A stretch of DNA of 64,000 nt, taken from the NCBI GenBank assembly GCA_002173095.1, contig NHBK01000014.1, positions 339,571 through 403,570 of the forward strand. The letters are read 5' to 3'. How positions within the stretch are numbered: the stretch's first letter is position 1; each line of letters begins with the position of its first letter. A program made the position numbers and the translations under genes. Source of the DNA: Hyphomonadaceae bacterium TMED5. Lineage in GTDB: Bacteria > Pseudomonadota > Alphaproteobacteria > Caulobacterales > Hyphomonadaceae. Below the pieces are notes generated by a model, which was not told where the DNA came from, did not search any database, and saw only the letters and a program-made list of their open reading frames with translations. Of this stretch, positions 7,884 to 16,744 are shown one piece after another.

Positions 7884-9575
7884 ATGGCGATCACTAAAGA
7901 ACGACTCACCGCGCGTATTCCGTCTATGCGCAAAACGCTGCTTGCAACGACTTTTGCAGGCTGCGCTATGATTGCGGCTGCGCCTCAGGCGTCTGCATTC
8001 AGCTGGGAATCTGAATCCGGTGATATCGAAGTCAACTGGGACAATACACTCAAATACAGCCTTGGTGTCCGCGTGGAAGATCCGGATCCGGCAGTTGCTG
8101 ACAATTCAATTGGCCCGCAGGCAAACACCAATGATGGTGACCTGAACTTCGATACCGGCATCATCTCGAACCGTCTCGACATTCTGTCTGAGCTCGATAT
8201 CCGCTTCCAGCGCAATTTTGGTTTCCGCGTATCCGGCACGGCCTGGTACGACACCGTTTATAACGACGACAATGACAATCCGGGTGCGCTTGGGGGCGCT
8301 CTCGTTAATGCGGTCTCCGTTCCAGCGGGCCAGTTTACAGAAGCAACCGAGCGCCTGCACGGCCGCGACGGCGAAATTCTGGATGCGTTCTTCTACGGCA
8401 ACTTCACGCCGGGTGGCCGTCTGCTCAACGTTAAAGTTGGTCGCTTCACTCAGCTTTATGGTGAAAGCCTCTTCATGGGACCAAACGGTGTTGCCGGTGC
8501 GCAGCTTCCGCTGGACCTGATCCGCGCGCTTTCTGTTCCAAACTCACAGTTCAAGGAAGTTGCGCGCCCGGTTGCTCAGGCTGCCTTCCAGTATTCTCTG
8601 TCTTCTGAGATTTCGATTGGTGGTTACTACCAGTTTGAATGGCGCAAGGCGCGTCTGCCGGCTGCGGGGTCTTACTTCAGCTTTGCTGACTTCGTGGACG
8701 AAGGCGGTGAGACAATCATTCTTGGCCCGGGCGTTGTCGCTCAACGCGGCGAAGACATTGAGGCCGATGATGGTGGCCAGTTCGGCTTCCAGTTCAAATA
8801 CTCCGGCCTGGATGCTGACTACGGCTTCTACTTTGCGCGTTTCCACGACAAGCTTCCGCAATTCTATGTCCGTCCGGGCGTAGGTGCTGATGCGACCTAT
8901 ATCGGCGATTATGTTCAGGTCTTCGCAGAGGACATTGATGTCATCGGCGCGTCTGTCAGCCAGCTTCTGGGTGACATGAACTTCGCTGCTGAAGTGTCTT
9001 ACCGCATGAACCAGCCGCTGGTTGCGACGGGCAATACGGTCATTCTGCCGGGCGATACCATCTCTGATGGCGGCGACAATTCAGCCTTCCCACGTGGTAA
9101 TACCTGGCATCTCAACGCGTCCATTATCAACGTACTTGGCGAGAACTCGCTCTGGGATGGTGCAACGCTGATCGCAGAATTCGCGGCAAACCATGTGGGC
9201 AGCATTGAAGAAAATGCAGACCAGCTTGATCCGCTTGCAACCCAATCTGCGGCGGCCATTCAGGTGTCATTCGTGCCTGAGCGTTTTGCGGTCATGCCGG
9301 GCATTGACCTGAAATTCCCGATTGGCCTCAGCTATGGCATTTCTGGTCGTTCAGCGGTGAACGGCGTTCTGTTCCCGGCTGAAAATGGCGGCAACCTGTC
9401 GCTTGGCCTGCAGGCTGACGTTCGTCGCCAATGGCAGGTGGGTCTGTCTTACACCCATTATCTCGGCGATGCGGGCTCTGTCATTCAGTACGACACGCCA
9501 GTGCCGACGCTCTCATACGACAACTTCCACGGCGACCGGGACTTCGTCTCATTCTCCGTACAAAGAACATTCTAA
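7884..9575 (+). CDS. DUF1302-family outer-membrane-like protein
   Basis: 563 residues from the ATG at 7884, which has a perfect GGAGG five bases upstream; an earlier in-frame ATG at 7848 has none. A signal peptide ends near ASA (about residues 36-38), followed by FSWESESGDIEVNWDNTLKY, the typical DUF1302 opening. Amphipathic strands continue to a C-terminal aromatic residue (VQRTF), typical of a BAM-recognised beta-barrel. DUF1302 proteins are predicted barrels that recur next to DUF1329 and RND genes in clusters for steroids, terpenoids and aromatic hydrocarbons. I infer a channel for a hydrophobic substrate. It is the first gene of a four-gene module. Confidence 0.82.
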   Translation: MAITKERLTARIPSMRKTLLATTFAGCAMIAAAPQASAFSWESESGDIEVNWDNTLKYSLGVRVEDPDPAVADNSIGPQANTNDGDLNFDTGIISNRLDILSELDIRFQRNFGFRVSGTAWYDTVYNDDNDNPGALGGALVNAVSVPAGQFTEATERLHGRDGEILDAFFYGNFTPGGRLLNVKVGRFTQLYGESLFMGPNGVAGAQLPLDLIRALSVPNSQFKEVARPVAQAAFQYSLSSEISIGGYYQFEWRKARLPAAGSYFSFADFVDEGGETIILGPGVVAQRGEDIEADDGGQFGFQFKYSGLDADYGFYFARFHDKLPQFYVRPGVGADATYIGDYVQVFAEDIDVIGASVSQLLGDMNFAAEVSYRMNQPLVATGNTVILPGDTISDGGDNSAFPRGNTWHLNASIINVLGENSLWDGATLIAEFAANHVGSIEENADQLDPLATQSAAAIQVSFVPERFAVMPGIDLKFPIGLSYGISGRSAVNGVLFPAENGGNLSLGLQADVRRQWQVGLSYTHYLGDAGSVIQYDTPVPTLSYDNFHGDRDFVSFSVQRTF

Positions 9576-9602
9576 GCCCAAAGGGCACCTAGAGGAAAAC
9601 CA

Positions 9603-10949
9603 ATGAAAAAACTATTGCTTTCAGTCGCGGGTCTCGCGCTTGCTATCGCGCCGTCCGTCAGCGCCGAAGTGAGCGCTGAAGAAGCGGCTCGTCTGGGCGC
9701 AGAGCTCACCCCGCTTGGGGGTGAGGTTGCCGGAAATGCTGACGGTAGCATCCCTGCATGGGATGGCGGATTTCAAGGTGAAGTCTCTGGCAATATGCTG
9801 GGCGACATCCCGACGGATCTCTTCGCGGGCGACACGCCAATCTATACCGTGAACTCTGCCAATATGGCGGAATACGCTGACCTTCTGTCGGACGGTACAA
9901 AAGCTCTGCTCGAGCGCTATCCGGACAGCTATGAGCTTCAGGTTTATGAAACGCGCCGTACGGCAAATGCGTCTCCTGAGGTTTATGCGGCGACCGCAGC
10001 GAATGCTGTGAACTGCCAGCTGACTGAAGAGGGCCTTTCCATGGAAGGCTGTATTGGCGGCGTTCCATTCCCAATCCCGCAAGACGGGTTTGAGGTGATC
10101 TGGAACTATCTGATGCGTATTGAGGCGCCATCTGTTGAATACACCTTCCGCAATATCGTGGGTAACTCTGATGGCAGCCACACTCTGGCGACCAAGAACG
10201 AAATCGCATTCCAGTACCCGTTCTATTATGACGGTGCGACAGCGGACGATTTCGAGGGCGAGTACTCAATGTTCCGCTTCAACACGCTGGAGCCACCGTT
10301 CAAAGCAGGTGAATCCCTGGTTGCACGTGACTCTATTGATGTAGAACGCCCACGTATGGCGTGGCAGTATCTGGTTGGTCAGCGCCGCGTGCGCCGTGCC
10401 CCAACTGTGTCTTATGACACGCCAGACTTCGTTGCGTCCGGTGCAAACTATTTCGACGAAGTGCAGGGCTTCTTCGGCGCAATCGACCGCTTCGACTGGG
10501 AGCTGGTTGGCCGCCGCGAAATGCTCGTGCCTTACAACAATAACGGTTTTTACGGTGCAACGCTCGACGAAGCGCTGGACGAATTCCACCACAATCCGGA
10601 CCATGTCCGTTGGGAGCGTCACCGTGTCTGGGAAGTCCGTGCGACCGTTGCAGATGGCGCGCGTCACGCAGTTCCAAACCGCACCTACTATTTCGATGAG
10701 GATAGCTTCCTCCTCGTGCTCATGGATGGCTACGATTCTGAAGGTACGCTGTGGCGCACCACCCAGATGACGAACTTCTACGTTCCTGCCGTTCCGGCTC
10801 TGATGGCGAAGACGGCAACCGTCTTCAACCTACAGGCCAACACAATGAGCATTATCCAGATCCTCAATGAGGAAAGCTTCGAGGTCGTTGAGACGAAGCC
10901 GGAGAGTTACTTCACCGGTGACGCAGTGGCCATGGAGGCAGTCCGATAG
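9603..10949 (+). CDS. DUF1329-family periplasmic/outer-membrane protein
   Basis: 448 residues with a signal peptide (1-21, SVSAE) and an early TPLGGEVAGNADGSIPAWDGG motif region that is diagnostic of DUF1329 (LolB-like fold). The centre carries WQYLVGQRRVRRAPTVSYDTPD, also conserved in the family. Start ATG follows GAGGAAA, 27 bases after the DUF1302 gene. The LolB-like fold suggests binding of a lipid or hydrophobic molecule between membranes. No catalytic motif is visible. A hairpin terminator follows the stop, so the next two genes may be expressed at a lower level. Confidence 0.85.
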   Translation: MKKLLLSVAGLALAIAPSVSAEVSAEEAARLGAELTPLGGEVAGNADGSIPAWDGGFQGEVSGNMLGDIPTDLFAGDTPIYTVNSANMAEYADLLSDGTKALLERYPDSYELQVYETRRTANASPEVYAATAANAVNCQLTEEGLSMEGCIGGVPFPIPQDGFEVIWNYLMRIEAPSVEYTFRNIVGNSDGSHTLATKNEIAFQYPFYYDGATADDFEGEYSMFRFNTLEPPFKAGESLVARDSIDVERPRMAWQYLVGQRRVRRAPTVSYDTPDFVASGANYFDEVQGFFGAIDRFDWELVGRREMLVPYNNNGFYGATLDEALDEFHHNPDHVRWERHRVWEVRATVADGARHAVPNRTYYFDEDSFLLVLMDGYDSEGTLWRTTQMTNFYVPAVPALMAKTATVFNLQANTMSIIQILNEESFEVVETKPESYFTGDAVAMEAVR

Positions 10950-11016
10950 GGGATGTTTTCTCCCTGAGCACTCAAAGGGGCGTTTTCTAAATACCTCGCG
11001 CGGGTGCCGATCCTAT

Positions 11017-11050
11017 TGCCCGCTGAAGAAATTCAGCGGGCACCTTTTTC
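11017..11050 (+). terminator. Rho-independent terminator inside the DUF1302/DUF1329 module
   Basis: A perfect 11-bp stem TGCCCGCTGAA / TTCAGCGGGCA with a GAAA loop, followed by CCTTTTTCC. It sits between the DUF1329 gene and the YCF48-like gene and probably reduces read-through, splitting a module that is otherwise co-directional. Confidence 0.7.
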
Positions 11051-11080
11051 CAGAATTTTTTCGCAGGTTTCGAACAGCAC

Positions 11081-12301
11081 ATGAGCCAGACGAACAAACA
11101 TAACCGAGCCCTTAAGCTCATTGTGCCAGCCCTTGTGTCTCTTGCAGCGCCGATGGCGTTTGCGCAGAATGACGAAACTCCACCTATTGTGGGTGATGCG
11201 CTTGAGACACCAGCCGGTGAAATCAAGGATATGGGCCGGTTCATGGCGACAGGTGTCGCCAGCCTTCAAGGACAATACGCCGTTGTAGGTGAGCGCGGAT
11301 ATATTCTGCTCAGCTCTGACGATGGCGCGAGCTGGACGCAGGCGGACTCCGTGCCTGTAAGTGTCACGCTGACTGATATTGCATTTTCAAACGCACAAAC
11401 GGCTTGGGCTGTTGGCCATAGTGGTGTGCTTCTTCGCTCCGATGATGCGGGCGCAAGCTGGCAGTTGATGTTTGACGGCCGCGGTGTTGCGCAGATCATT
11501 TATGACGCAGCGCAAGCGCGGGTCGATGCGGGTGAAGTCGGCGCTGAGCGTGAGCTTCGCAGCGCGCAATATCTGGTCGATGACGGTCCGGATAAGCCGT
11601 TTCTGAAAGTCTATTTCGACACGCCAGACCATGGCTGGGCAATTGGTGCGTACGGCATTGCGCTCGAAACACGCGATGGCGGCGAAAGCTGGGAAAGCGC
11701 TGTTCATCGCATACCGAACGTCTTTGGCGCGCACCTCTATGACATGGATCGCGTCGGCGATCGCCTTGTCCTCGTAGGCGAGCAGGGCGCTGTTTTCGGG
11801 TCCGATGATGACGGAGAGACATTCTACGAAATTCTGTCTGACTATGAAGGCACATTCTTTGGCCTCGTCGCACAGACTGAAGAAAGCGCGGTGCTACACG
11901 GTCTTCGCGGCAATGTCTGGCGCATGACTTTCATCGAGCCAGAGGCTGAAATGGACGCCGAAGACGGCATGGATGTCGATGCGGCTGAAGACGTTGACCC
12001 TGAAGTCGCCGAAACGGCTGAACCAATCGTTCCGGATGTGGAATGGTCGCAAATCTCCACGGGCAATGATGTGACGGTTGCGGCGGGCGGCCTGCTTGGC
12101 AATGGCCGTATCGTGATCGCTGATCAGGGCGGCCGGCTCAGCACTGCTGATGACGATGATGCCTCCGTTACGCGTGCTGCAAGCGATGCGGGCGGTGTGG
12201 TGAATGATCTGGTCGTTACCTCTGACAACGCCCTGATCGCTGTCGGCCCGCGCGGGCCAATCCGAATTGAAAATACATTCCAGACGTCGGGAGTTGAGTG
12301 A
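11081..12301 (+). CDS. YCF48/BNR-repeat beta-propeller-like secreted protein
   Basis: 406 residues with a signal peptide (about 8-29, ending FAQ). It carries recurrent S-x-D-x-G-x-x-W photosystem-assembly (Ycf48)/BNR-type repeats: LLSSDDGASWTQ, LLRSDDAGASWQLM, LETRDGGESWES and VFGSDDDGETFY. An acidic insert (about residues 286-320, rich in Glu, Asp and Ala) interrupts the propeller. Such proteins sit next to MMPL/RND exporters in DUF1302/DUF1329 clusters, where they may act as a periplasmic accessory. The stop overlaps the MMPL start (TGATG), indicating coupling. No strong ribosome-binding site is seen at the start. Confidence 0.8.
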   Translation: MSQTNKHNRALKLIVPALVSLAAPMAFAQNDETPPIVGDALETPAGEIKDMGRFMATGVASLQGQYAVVGERGYILLSSDDGASWTQADSVPVSVTLTDIAFSNAQTAWAVGHSGVLLRSDDAGASWQLMFDGRGVAQIIYDAAQARVDAGEVGAERELRSAQYLVDDGPDKPFLKVYFDTPDHGWAIGAYGIALETRDGGESWESAVHRIPNVFGAHLYDMDRVGDRLVLVGEQGAVFGSDDDGETFYEILSDYEGTFFGLVAQTEESAVLHGLRGNVWRMTFIEPEAEMDAEDGMDVDAAEDVDPEVAETAEPIVPDVEWSQISTGNDVTVAAGGLLGNGRIVIADQGGRLSTADDDDASVTRAASDAGGVVNDLVVTSDNALIAVGPRGPIRIENTFQTSGVE

Positions 12302-14700
12302 TGGCTGTTGGGACTTCAGGGGTAGACCATCCGGTAATTCGGAATGTTGAAGATTTTGACACCAACTCCGGTGGTTGGATGGAGAAGGTTCTGTTCAATA
12401 ACAGGATCGTCTTCCTGATCATTTGTGCGCTGATCACAGCCGTTTTTGCTTTCCAGGCGCGCAATGTCACGATGAATGCGGCGTTCGAGAAAATGATCCC
12501 GACCAGCCACCCATATATCGTGAACTTCCTCGATAATCAGAGTGATTTGGCAGGTGGCGGTAACACGCTTCGCATCGCAGTTGCCGTTGATGAGGGGACG
12601 ATTTTTGAAAAGGAATATCTGCAGACCGTCCGTGAGCTGACGGATGCGGTTTTTCTTCTGCCGGGCGTGGATCGCCCTTATCTGGAATCGCTCTGGGCGC
12701 CGGCTGTTCGCTGGACCGCTGTGACCGAGGATGGTCTGGATGGCGGCCCGGTTATTCCGGACAATTATGATGGTTCGCCGGAATCGATTGAGCAGGTTCA
12801 GGTGAATGTTGAACGCTCCGGCGAAATCGGCCAGCTGGTCGCTGCAAACTATCGTTCGTCCATCATCGTTGTGCCGCTGCAAAGCGTGAATGCCGAAACG
12901 GGCGAGCGTATCAATTATGCGGAACTGTCTCGCACGCTTGAAGACCTGCGTGCGCAGTATGAAACCGAGAATATCAGCATTCACATCACCGGTTTTTCCA
13001 AAATCGTAGGTGATATGATTGCGGGTCTGAAGCAGATGCTGATGTTCTTTGCGATCGCAATCCTCATCTCTGCGGGTGTTCTGTACTGGTATACGCGTTG
13101 TGTGCGTAGCACGCTGCTCGTGATTGCCTGTTCGCTCGTTGCCGTCATCTGGTTGATGGGCTTCCTGCCGACCTTCGGCTACGAACTCGACCCGTATTCC
13201 ATTCTCGTTCCATTCCTCGTTTTTGCGATTGGCATGAGTCATGGCGCGCAGAAAATGAATGGCATTATGCAGGATATTGGGCGGGGGGCGCACAAACTGG
13301 TGGCCGCGCGTTATACGTTCCGCCGCCTTTTCCTTGCCGGTCTGACGGCGCTATTGGCGGATGCGGTGGGCTTTGCAGTGCTGATGGTGATCGACATTCC
13401 GGTCATTCAGGACCTTGCCATCACCGCAAGTATCGGCGTGGCAATGCTGATCATCACCAACCTTCTGCTGTTACCGGTGCTTCTGTCGTATTCCGGCGTG
13501 AATGCTAAAGTTGCTCATGATGCGCTGGGTGAAGAGATCGAAGATGCCTTCGATACGGAGCATGAAAAGCACCCGCTTTGGGACTTTCTGGATAAATTCA
13601 CTCAGAAGAAATGGGCGACTTACGCGATAGCTGTGTCTGCGGTGATGCTGGTTGGCGGGTTCATGTATGCGCAGAATCTGAAGATCGGTGACACCAATCC
13701 GGGCGCGCCAGAGCTGCGACCAAACTCGCGTTACAATGTCGATAACGCTTATATGGTTGAGAATTATGCGGCGAGCTCTGACGTTTATGTCGTCATGGTC
13801 ACCACGCCTCAATATGCGTGTGCGCACTATAACACCATCATGGCCGTCGATGCGCTGGAGAACCGTCTTCAGCAATTGCCGGGCGTTGAATCAACAAACT
13901 CAATTGCCGGTCTGGCGCGTCTCAACCATGCGGGTCTGAATGAAGGCAGCCTGGATTGGTACGAAATTCCGCGCTCACAATTCATGCTGAATGCCATCAT
14001 TACGCGGGCCCCGCGTGAGCTGTTCAACCAGAATTGTGACCTGCTGACGATTTACGCTTACCTGACAGACCATAAGGCCGACACGCTGGAGTCTGTTGTT
14101 GCGACGGTCGAAGAGTTCGCTGACGAATATAACACTGAGGATATTTGCTTCCTCAATGCGGCGGGTAATGCGGGCATCGAGGCTGCGACCAATATCGTGG
14201 TTGAGCATGCCAATAAGATCATGCTGCTTTTGGTTTATGCTGCAGTTATCATTCTGGCGTTCATCACCTTCCGTTCATGGCGTGCTGTGATCTGCGCAAT
14301 CGTGCCGCTGATCATGACGTCTGTCCTTTGTGAAGCACTGATGGTGAGCCTGAATATCGGTGTGAAAGTTGCGACCCTTCCAGTTGTGGCATTGGGCGTG
14401 GGAATTGGCGTCGACTATTCGCTCTATGTGATGACGGTCATGCTTTCCAATTTGCGTCAGGGTCGTTCGCTTTCCGCGAGCTATTACGAAGCGCTGACCT
14501 TTACCGGAAAGGTTGTGATCCTGACGGGTATTTCACTCGGTATTGCAGTTGCGACCTGGGCATTCTCACCGATCAAATTCCAGGCTGATATGGGAATTCT
14601 GCTGGCCTTCATGTTCATCTGGAACATGCTGGGCGCGCTGATCCTGTTGCCGGCTCTGTCATACTTCCTGCTAAAACCCGCTAAAGTAGAGGTCGAATAA
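12301..14700 (+). CDS. RND-superfamily transporter (MMPL type)
   Basis: 799 residues. One transmembrane helix at about 34-52, a large periplasmic loop, five helices at about 240-395, then a second copy of the same plan (helix near 442-460, loop, five helices near 635-790), the duplicated RND topology. The first block carries FLVFAIGMSHGAQ and the second VALGVGIGVDYSLYVMTV, the conserved helix-4 motifs of MMPL/COG1033 exporters, with the acidic D in the second copy only. It probably moves a hydrophobic compound or lipid across the envelope with the YCF48-, DUF1302- and DUF1329-type partners. Direction of transport is unknown. Start ATG overlaps the upstream stop; a GTG one codon earlier is possible. 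Confidence 0.85.
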   Translation: MAVGTSGVDHPVIRNVEDFDTNSGGWMEKVLFNNRIVFLIICALITAVFAFQARNVTMNAAFEKMIPTSHPYIVNFLDNQSDLAGGGNTLRIAVAVDEGTIFEKEYLQTVRELTDAVFLLPGVDRPYLESLWAPAVRWTAVTEDGLDGGPVIPDNYDGSPESIEQVQVNVERSGEIGQLVAANYRSSIIVVPLQSVNAETGERINYAELSRTLEDLRAQYETENISIHITGFSKIVGDMIAGLKQMLMFFAIAILISAGVLYWYTRCVRSTLLVIACSLVAVIWLMGFLPTFGYELDPYSILVPFLVFAIGMSHGAQKMNGIMQDIGRGAHKLVAARYTFRRLFLAGLTALLADAVGFAVLMVIDIPVIQDLAITASIGVAMLIITNLLLLPVLLSYSGVNAKVAHDALGEEIEDAFDTEHEKHPLWDFLDKFTQKKWATYAIAVSAVMLVGGFMYAQNLKIGDTNPGAPELRPNSRYNVDNAYMVENYAASSDVYVVMVTTPQYACAHYNTIMAVDALENRLQQLPGVESTNSIAGLARLNHAGLNEGSLDWYEIPRSQFMLNAIITRAPRELFNQNCDLLTIYAYLTDHKADTLESVVATVEEFADEYNTEDICFLNAAGNAGIEAATNIVVEHANKIMLLLVYAAVIILAFITFRSWRAVICAIVPLIMTSVLCEALMVSLNIGVKVATLPVVALGVGIGVDYSLYVMTVMLSNLRQGRSLSASYYEALTFTGKVVILTGISLGIAVATWAFSPIKFQADMGILLAFMFIWNMLGALILLPALSYFLLKPAKVEVE

Positions 14701-14780
14701 AACTCTGAATTGATACGACTAAAATGGAAATAAAGGTCTATCGACGCGAAAAGAATTCTGGGCTCTAAATAAGGTGGGAG

Positions 14781-14810
14781 ATGCCGAGAAATAATAAAAT
14801 AGGCATATGA
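14781..14810 (+). CDS. Possible nine-codon leader ORF overlapping the dmpR start
   Basis: ATG preceded by AAGGTGGGAG encodes MPRNNKIGI and its TGA overlaps the ATG of the activator gene (ATGA). The activator's own ATG has no good ribosome-binding site, so translational coupling from this short frame is plausible. Seen only as sequence; expression is unproven. Confidence 0.3.
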   Translation: MPRNNKIGI

Positions 14811-16531
14811 TGAAAGAACAGAGTGCACTCGACCAGTTTGATCTGCGATCTAGACTGAGATTCAATTCAGATACCGGGCGTATCTGGCTTGATGAGCACC
14901 GTATGGTGCTCATGCACACTCGAGCTGTGGGTGCACTGCGCAAAGAACTTTTCGATCAGGTCGGTGAACAAAAAGCGCAAGCCATGTTGTGGCGCGCAGC
15001 GTTTGAGGGCGGGAAGCTCGACGCTGAAATGGCGCTCAAAATGATCGATGACGCAGAAAACTATGACGTTTTCCAGATCGGGCCGTCCATTCACGGTCTG
15101 GAGGGCATGGTTCAGTCTGAAATCGTTCAGAATGACATTGACTGGGAGAAGGGTGTTTTCCGCGGCCGGGTTCATTTTCGCAATTCTTGGGAGGCTGAAT
15201 CCCATACGCAATTGTTCGGTGAGGATTATAAGCGCGCTTGCTGGACGATAACCGGATACGCCTCTGGTTATGTGAGCCGTTTTCTTCAGAGCTATGTGAT
15301 TTTCAAGGAAACGCAGTGCGCATGTAATGGTCACGAGTATTGCGTGATGGAGGGGCTTCCGGCCGATGAATGGGGCGATGATCCGGTTGTTGCGTCTCTC
15401 ACTGGCCTGGCGGATACCGATTCAGACAGATTTGAGCTGGAACAAGAACTCTGTGGGCTACGTAAAACTGTATTCAATGGCGGTGTAAAACGCGCGCCGA
15501 TATCGACCGGAAATCTGGTCGGTGAATCTCAGGGCTTTATGCGGGCCTTTGATCTTCTGGCGAAAGCAGCGCCGAGCCCTATTACGGTTATGCTGCTCGG
15601 TGAAACCGGGGTCGGAAAAGAGGTTTTCGCCCGCTGGCTGCACGAGCATTCCCCTCGAAAAGACAAGCCCTTCATCGCAGTGAATTGCGGTGCAATTCCT
15701 GTAGAGCTGATTGAGTCTGAACTCTTTGGTGTTCGGAAAGGGGCTTATACCGGGGCAGATCAGTCCAGACCCGGACGATTTGAACGCGCCGATGGCGGAA
15801 CCTTGTTTCTGGATGAGGTCGGCGACTTGCCGCCCGCGGCTCAGGTGAAACTCCTTCGCGCCATTCAGACCGGTGAAGTGGAGCGCCTTGGTGATGATCA
15901 GGTTCGCAAGGTCGATGTGCGCATCGTTTCAGCGACAAACTCCAATCTGAAAACGGCGATGCAGAAAGGCGAGTTCCGCCAGGATCTCTATTATCGTCTG
16001 TCTACTTATCCGGTAGAAATTCCGCCGCTTCGCGAACGCGGCAATGACATCACTATCCTCGCGGAAGCCATGATCGGGAAATTCTCCGGTCCTTACGGCA
16101 AGGAAGTTACCGGCCTCACCGACCGCGCTATTCGCGCCCTTAAAGCGCATGACTGGCCGGGCAATGTTCGCGAACTTGAGAATACGATCGAGCGGGGCAT
16201 TCTGCTGGCAGAAAGTGGCAATGCGATCGAAGCTGATCATCTGTTTCCGAGTGGACTGCCAGTTGGTTCCGAAGGCGCGCGTCTTCAGTCAGATGGCATG
16301 CTGAAAAAGCAAAACCCGCTTGCGAGCACGACACCCGATTGGAAGTCCATGATTGAAGATGGCTTCGTTCTGGAGACGCTGGAAAACCAGATGGTAGAGA
16401 CCGCAGTTGCCATGTCTTCCGGCAATATTTCTGAAGCCGCCAGACTGCTCGGGCTGACGCGCCGGCAGCTCGATTATAAGCTGAAAAATATGGAGCGGGA
16501 GAAGGCTGAAATCACGCAGGAGGGAAGCTGA
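14807..16531 (+). CDS. dmpR: Sigma-54-dependent activator of the phenol pathway (DmpR/XylR/MopR family)
   Basis: 574 residues in the three-part XylR/NtrC layout. The N-terminal effector domain ends in a V4R region with C145, E168, C171 and C179, which match the zinc-ligand spacing of MopR. H96 falls where MopR has its phenol-binding histidine if spacing is conserved. The AAA+ domain has Walker A GETGVGKE (265-272), the sigma-54 contact loop GAYTGA (312-317, Tyr in place of the usual Phe) and Walker B GTLFLDEVGD (331-340). A Fis-type helix-turn-helix lies near the C-terminus. Phenol binding should relieve repression by the effector domain and drive the -24/-12 promoters at 16649 and 19082. Two adjacent ATGs exist; the gene name rests on family and context. 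Confidence 0.9.
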   Translation: MMKEQSALDQFDLRSRLRFNSDTGRIWLDEHRMVLMHTRAVGALRKELFDQVGEQKAQAMLWRAAFEGGKLDAEMALKMIDDAENYDVFQIGPSIHGLEGMVQSEIVQNDIDWEKGVFRGRVHFRNSWEAESHTQLFGEDYKRACWTITGYASGYVSRFLQSYVIFKETQCACNGHEYCVMEGLPADEWGDDPVVASLTGLADTDSDRFELEQELCGLRKTVFNGGVKRAPISTGNLVGESQGFMRAFDLLAKAAPSPITVMLLGETGVGKEVFARWLHEHSPRKDKPFIAVNCGAIPVELIESELFGVRKGAYTGADQSRPGRFERADGGTLFLDEVGDLPPAAQVKLLRAIQTGEVERLGDDQVRKVDVRIVSATNSNLKTAMQKGEFRQDLYYRLSTYPVEIPPLRERGNDITILAEAMIGKFSGPYGKEVTGLTDRAIRALKAHDWPGNVRELENTIERGILLAESGNAIEADHLFPSGLPVGSEGARLQSDGMLKKQNPLASTTPDWKSMIEDGFVLETLENQMVETAVAMSSGNISEAARLLGLTRRQLDYKLKNMEREKAEITQEGS

Positions 16532-16544
16532 AAACCCCCGATTT

Positions 16545-16584
16545 GACAATTTTGTCACCTCCCTCGGGAGTGCACAAAATTGTC
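16545..16584. promoter_or_regulatory. Upstream activating sequence for dmpB promoter, also a hairpin
   Basis: Arms GACAATTTTGTCAC and GTGCACAAAATTGTC are inverted, with centres about 26 bases apart and about 98 bases before the -12 element. The same ACAAttttTTGT-type core pairs recur before the second dioxygenase gene and dmpK. I infer a binding site for the DmpR-like activator. The inner CTCCC/GGGAG lets the whole stretch fold as a long hairpin starting 14 bases after the dmpR stop, so it may also terminate dmpR transcription. Confidence 0.6.
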
Positions 16585-16647
16585 GATTTTATGTATGCTT
16601 GGCAACCTAAAAAAACGTATTAAAACAGTGGGTTATTTTTGGTTTTC

Positions 16648-16665
16648 TTGGCATGCTAATTGCTA
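16648..16665 (+). promoter_or_regulatory. Sigma-54 (-24/-12) promoter of the first catechol dioxygenase
   Basis: TTGGCAT-GCTAA-TTGCTA matches the TGGCAC-N5-TTGCW consensus with one mismatch in the -24 box and exact GG/GC spacing. It lies 80 bases before the dioxygenase ATG and about 65 bases after the last base of the inverted-repeat activator site. Confidence 0.75.
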
Positions 16666-16744
16666 ATCTTAACGTAGAGCCCCGACGCTGACCGGGGGTA
16701 GAATTGCAGCCTTGCAGCTGCTTGGCCATATGGGAGGATATTCA

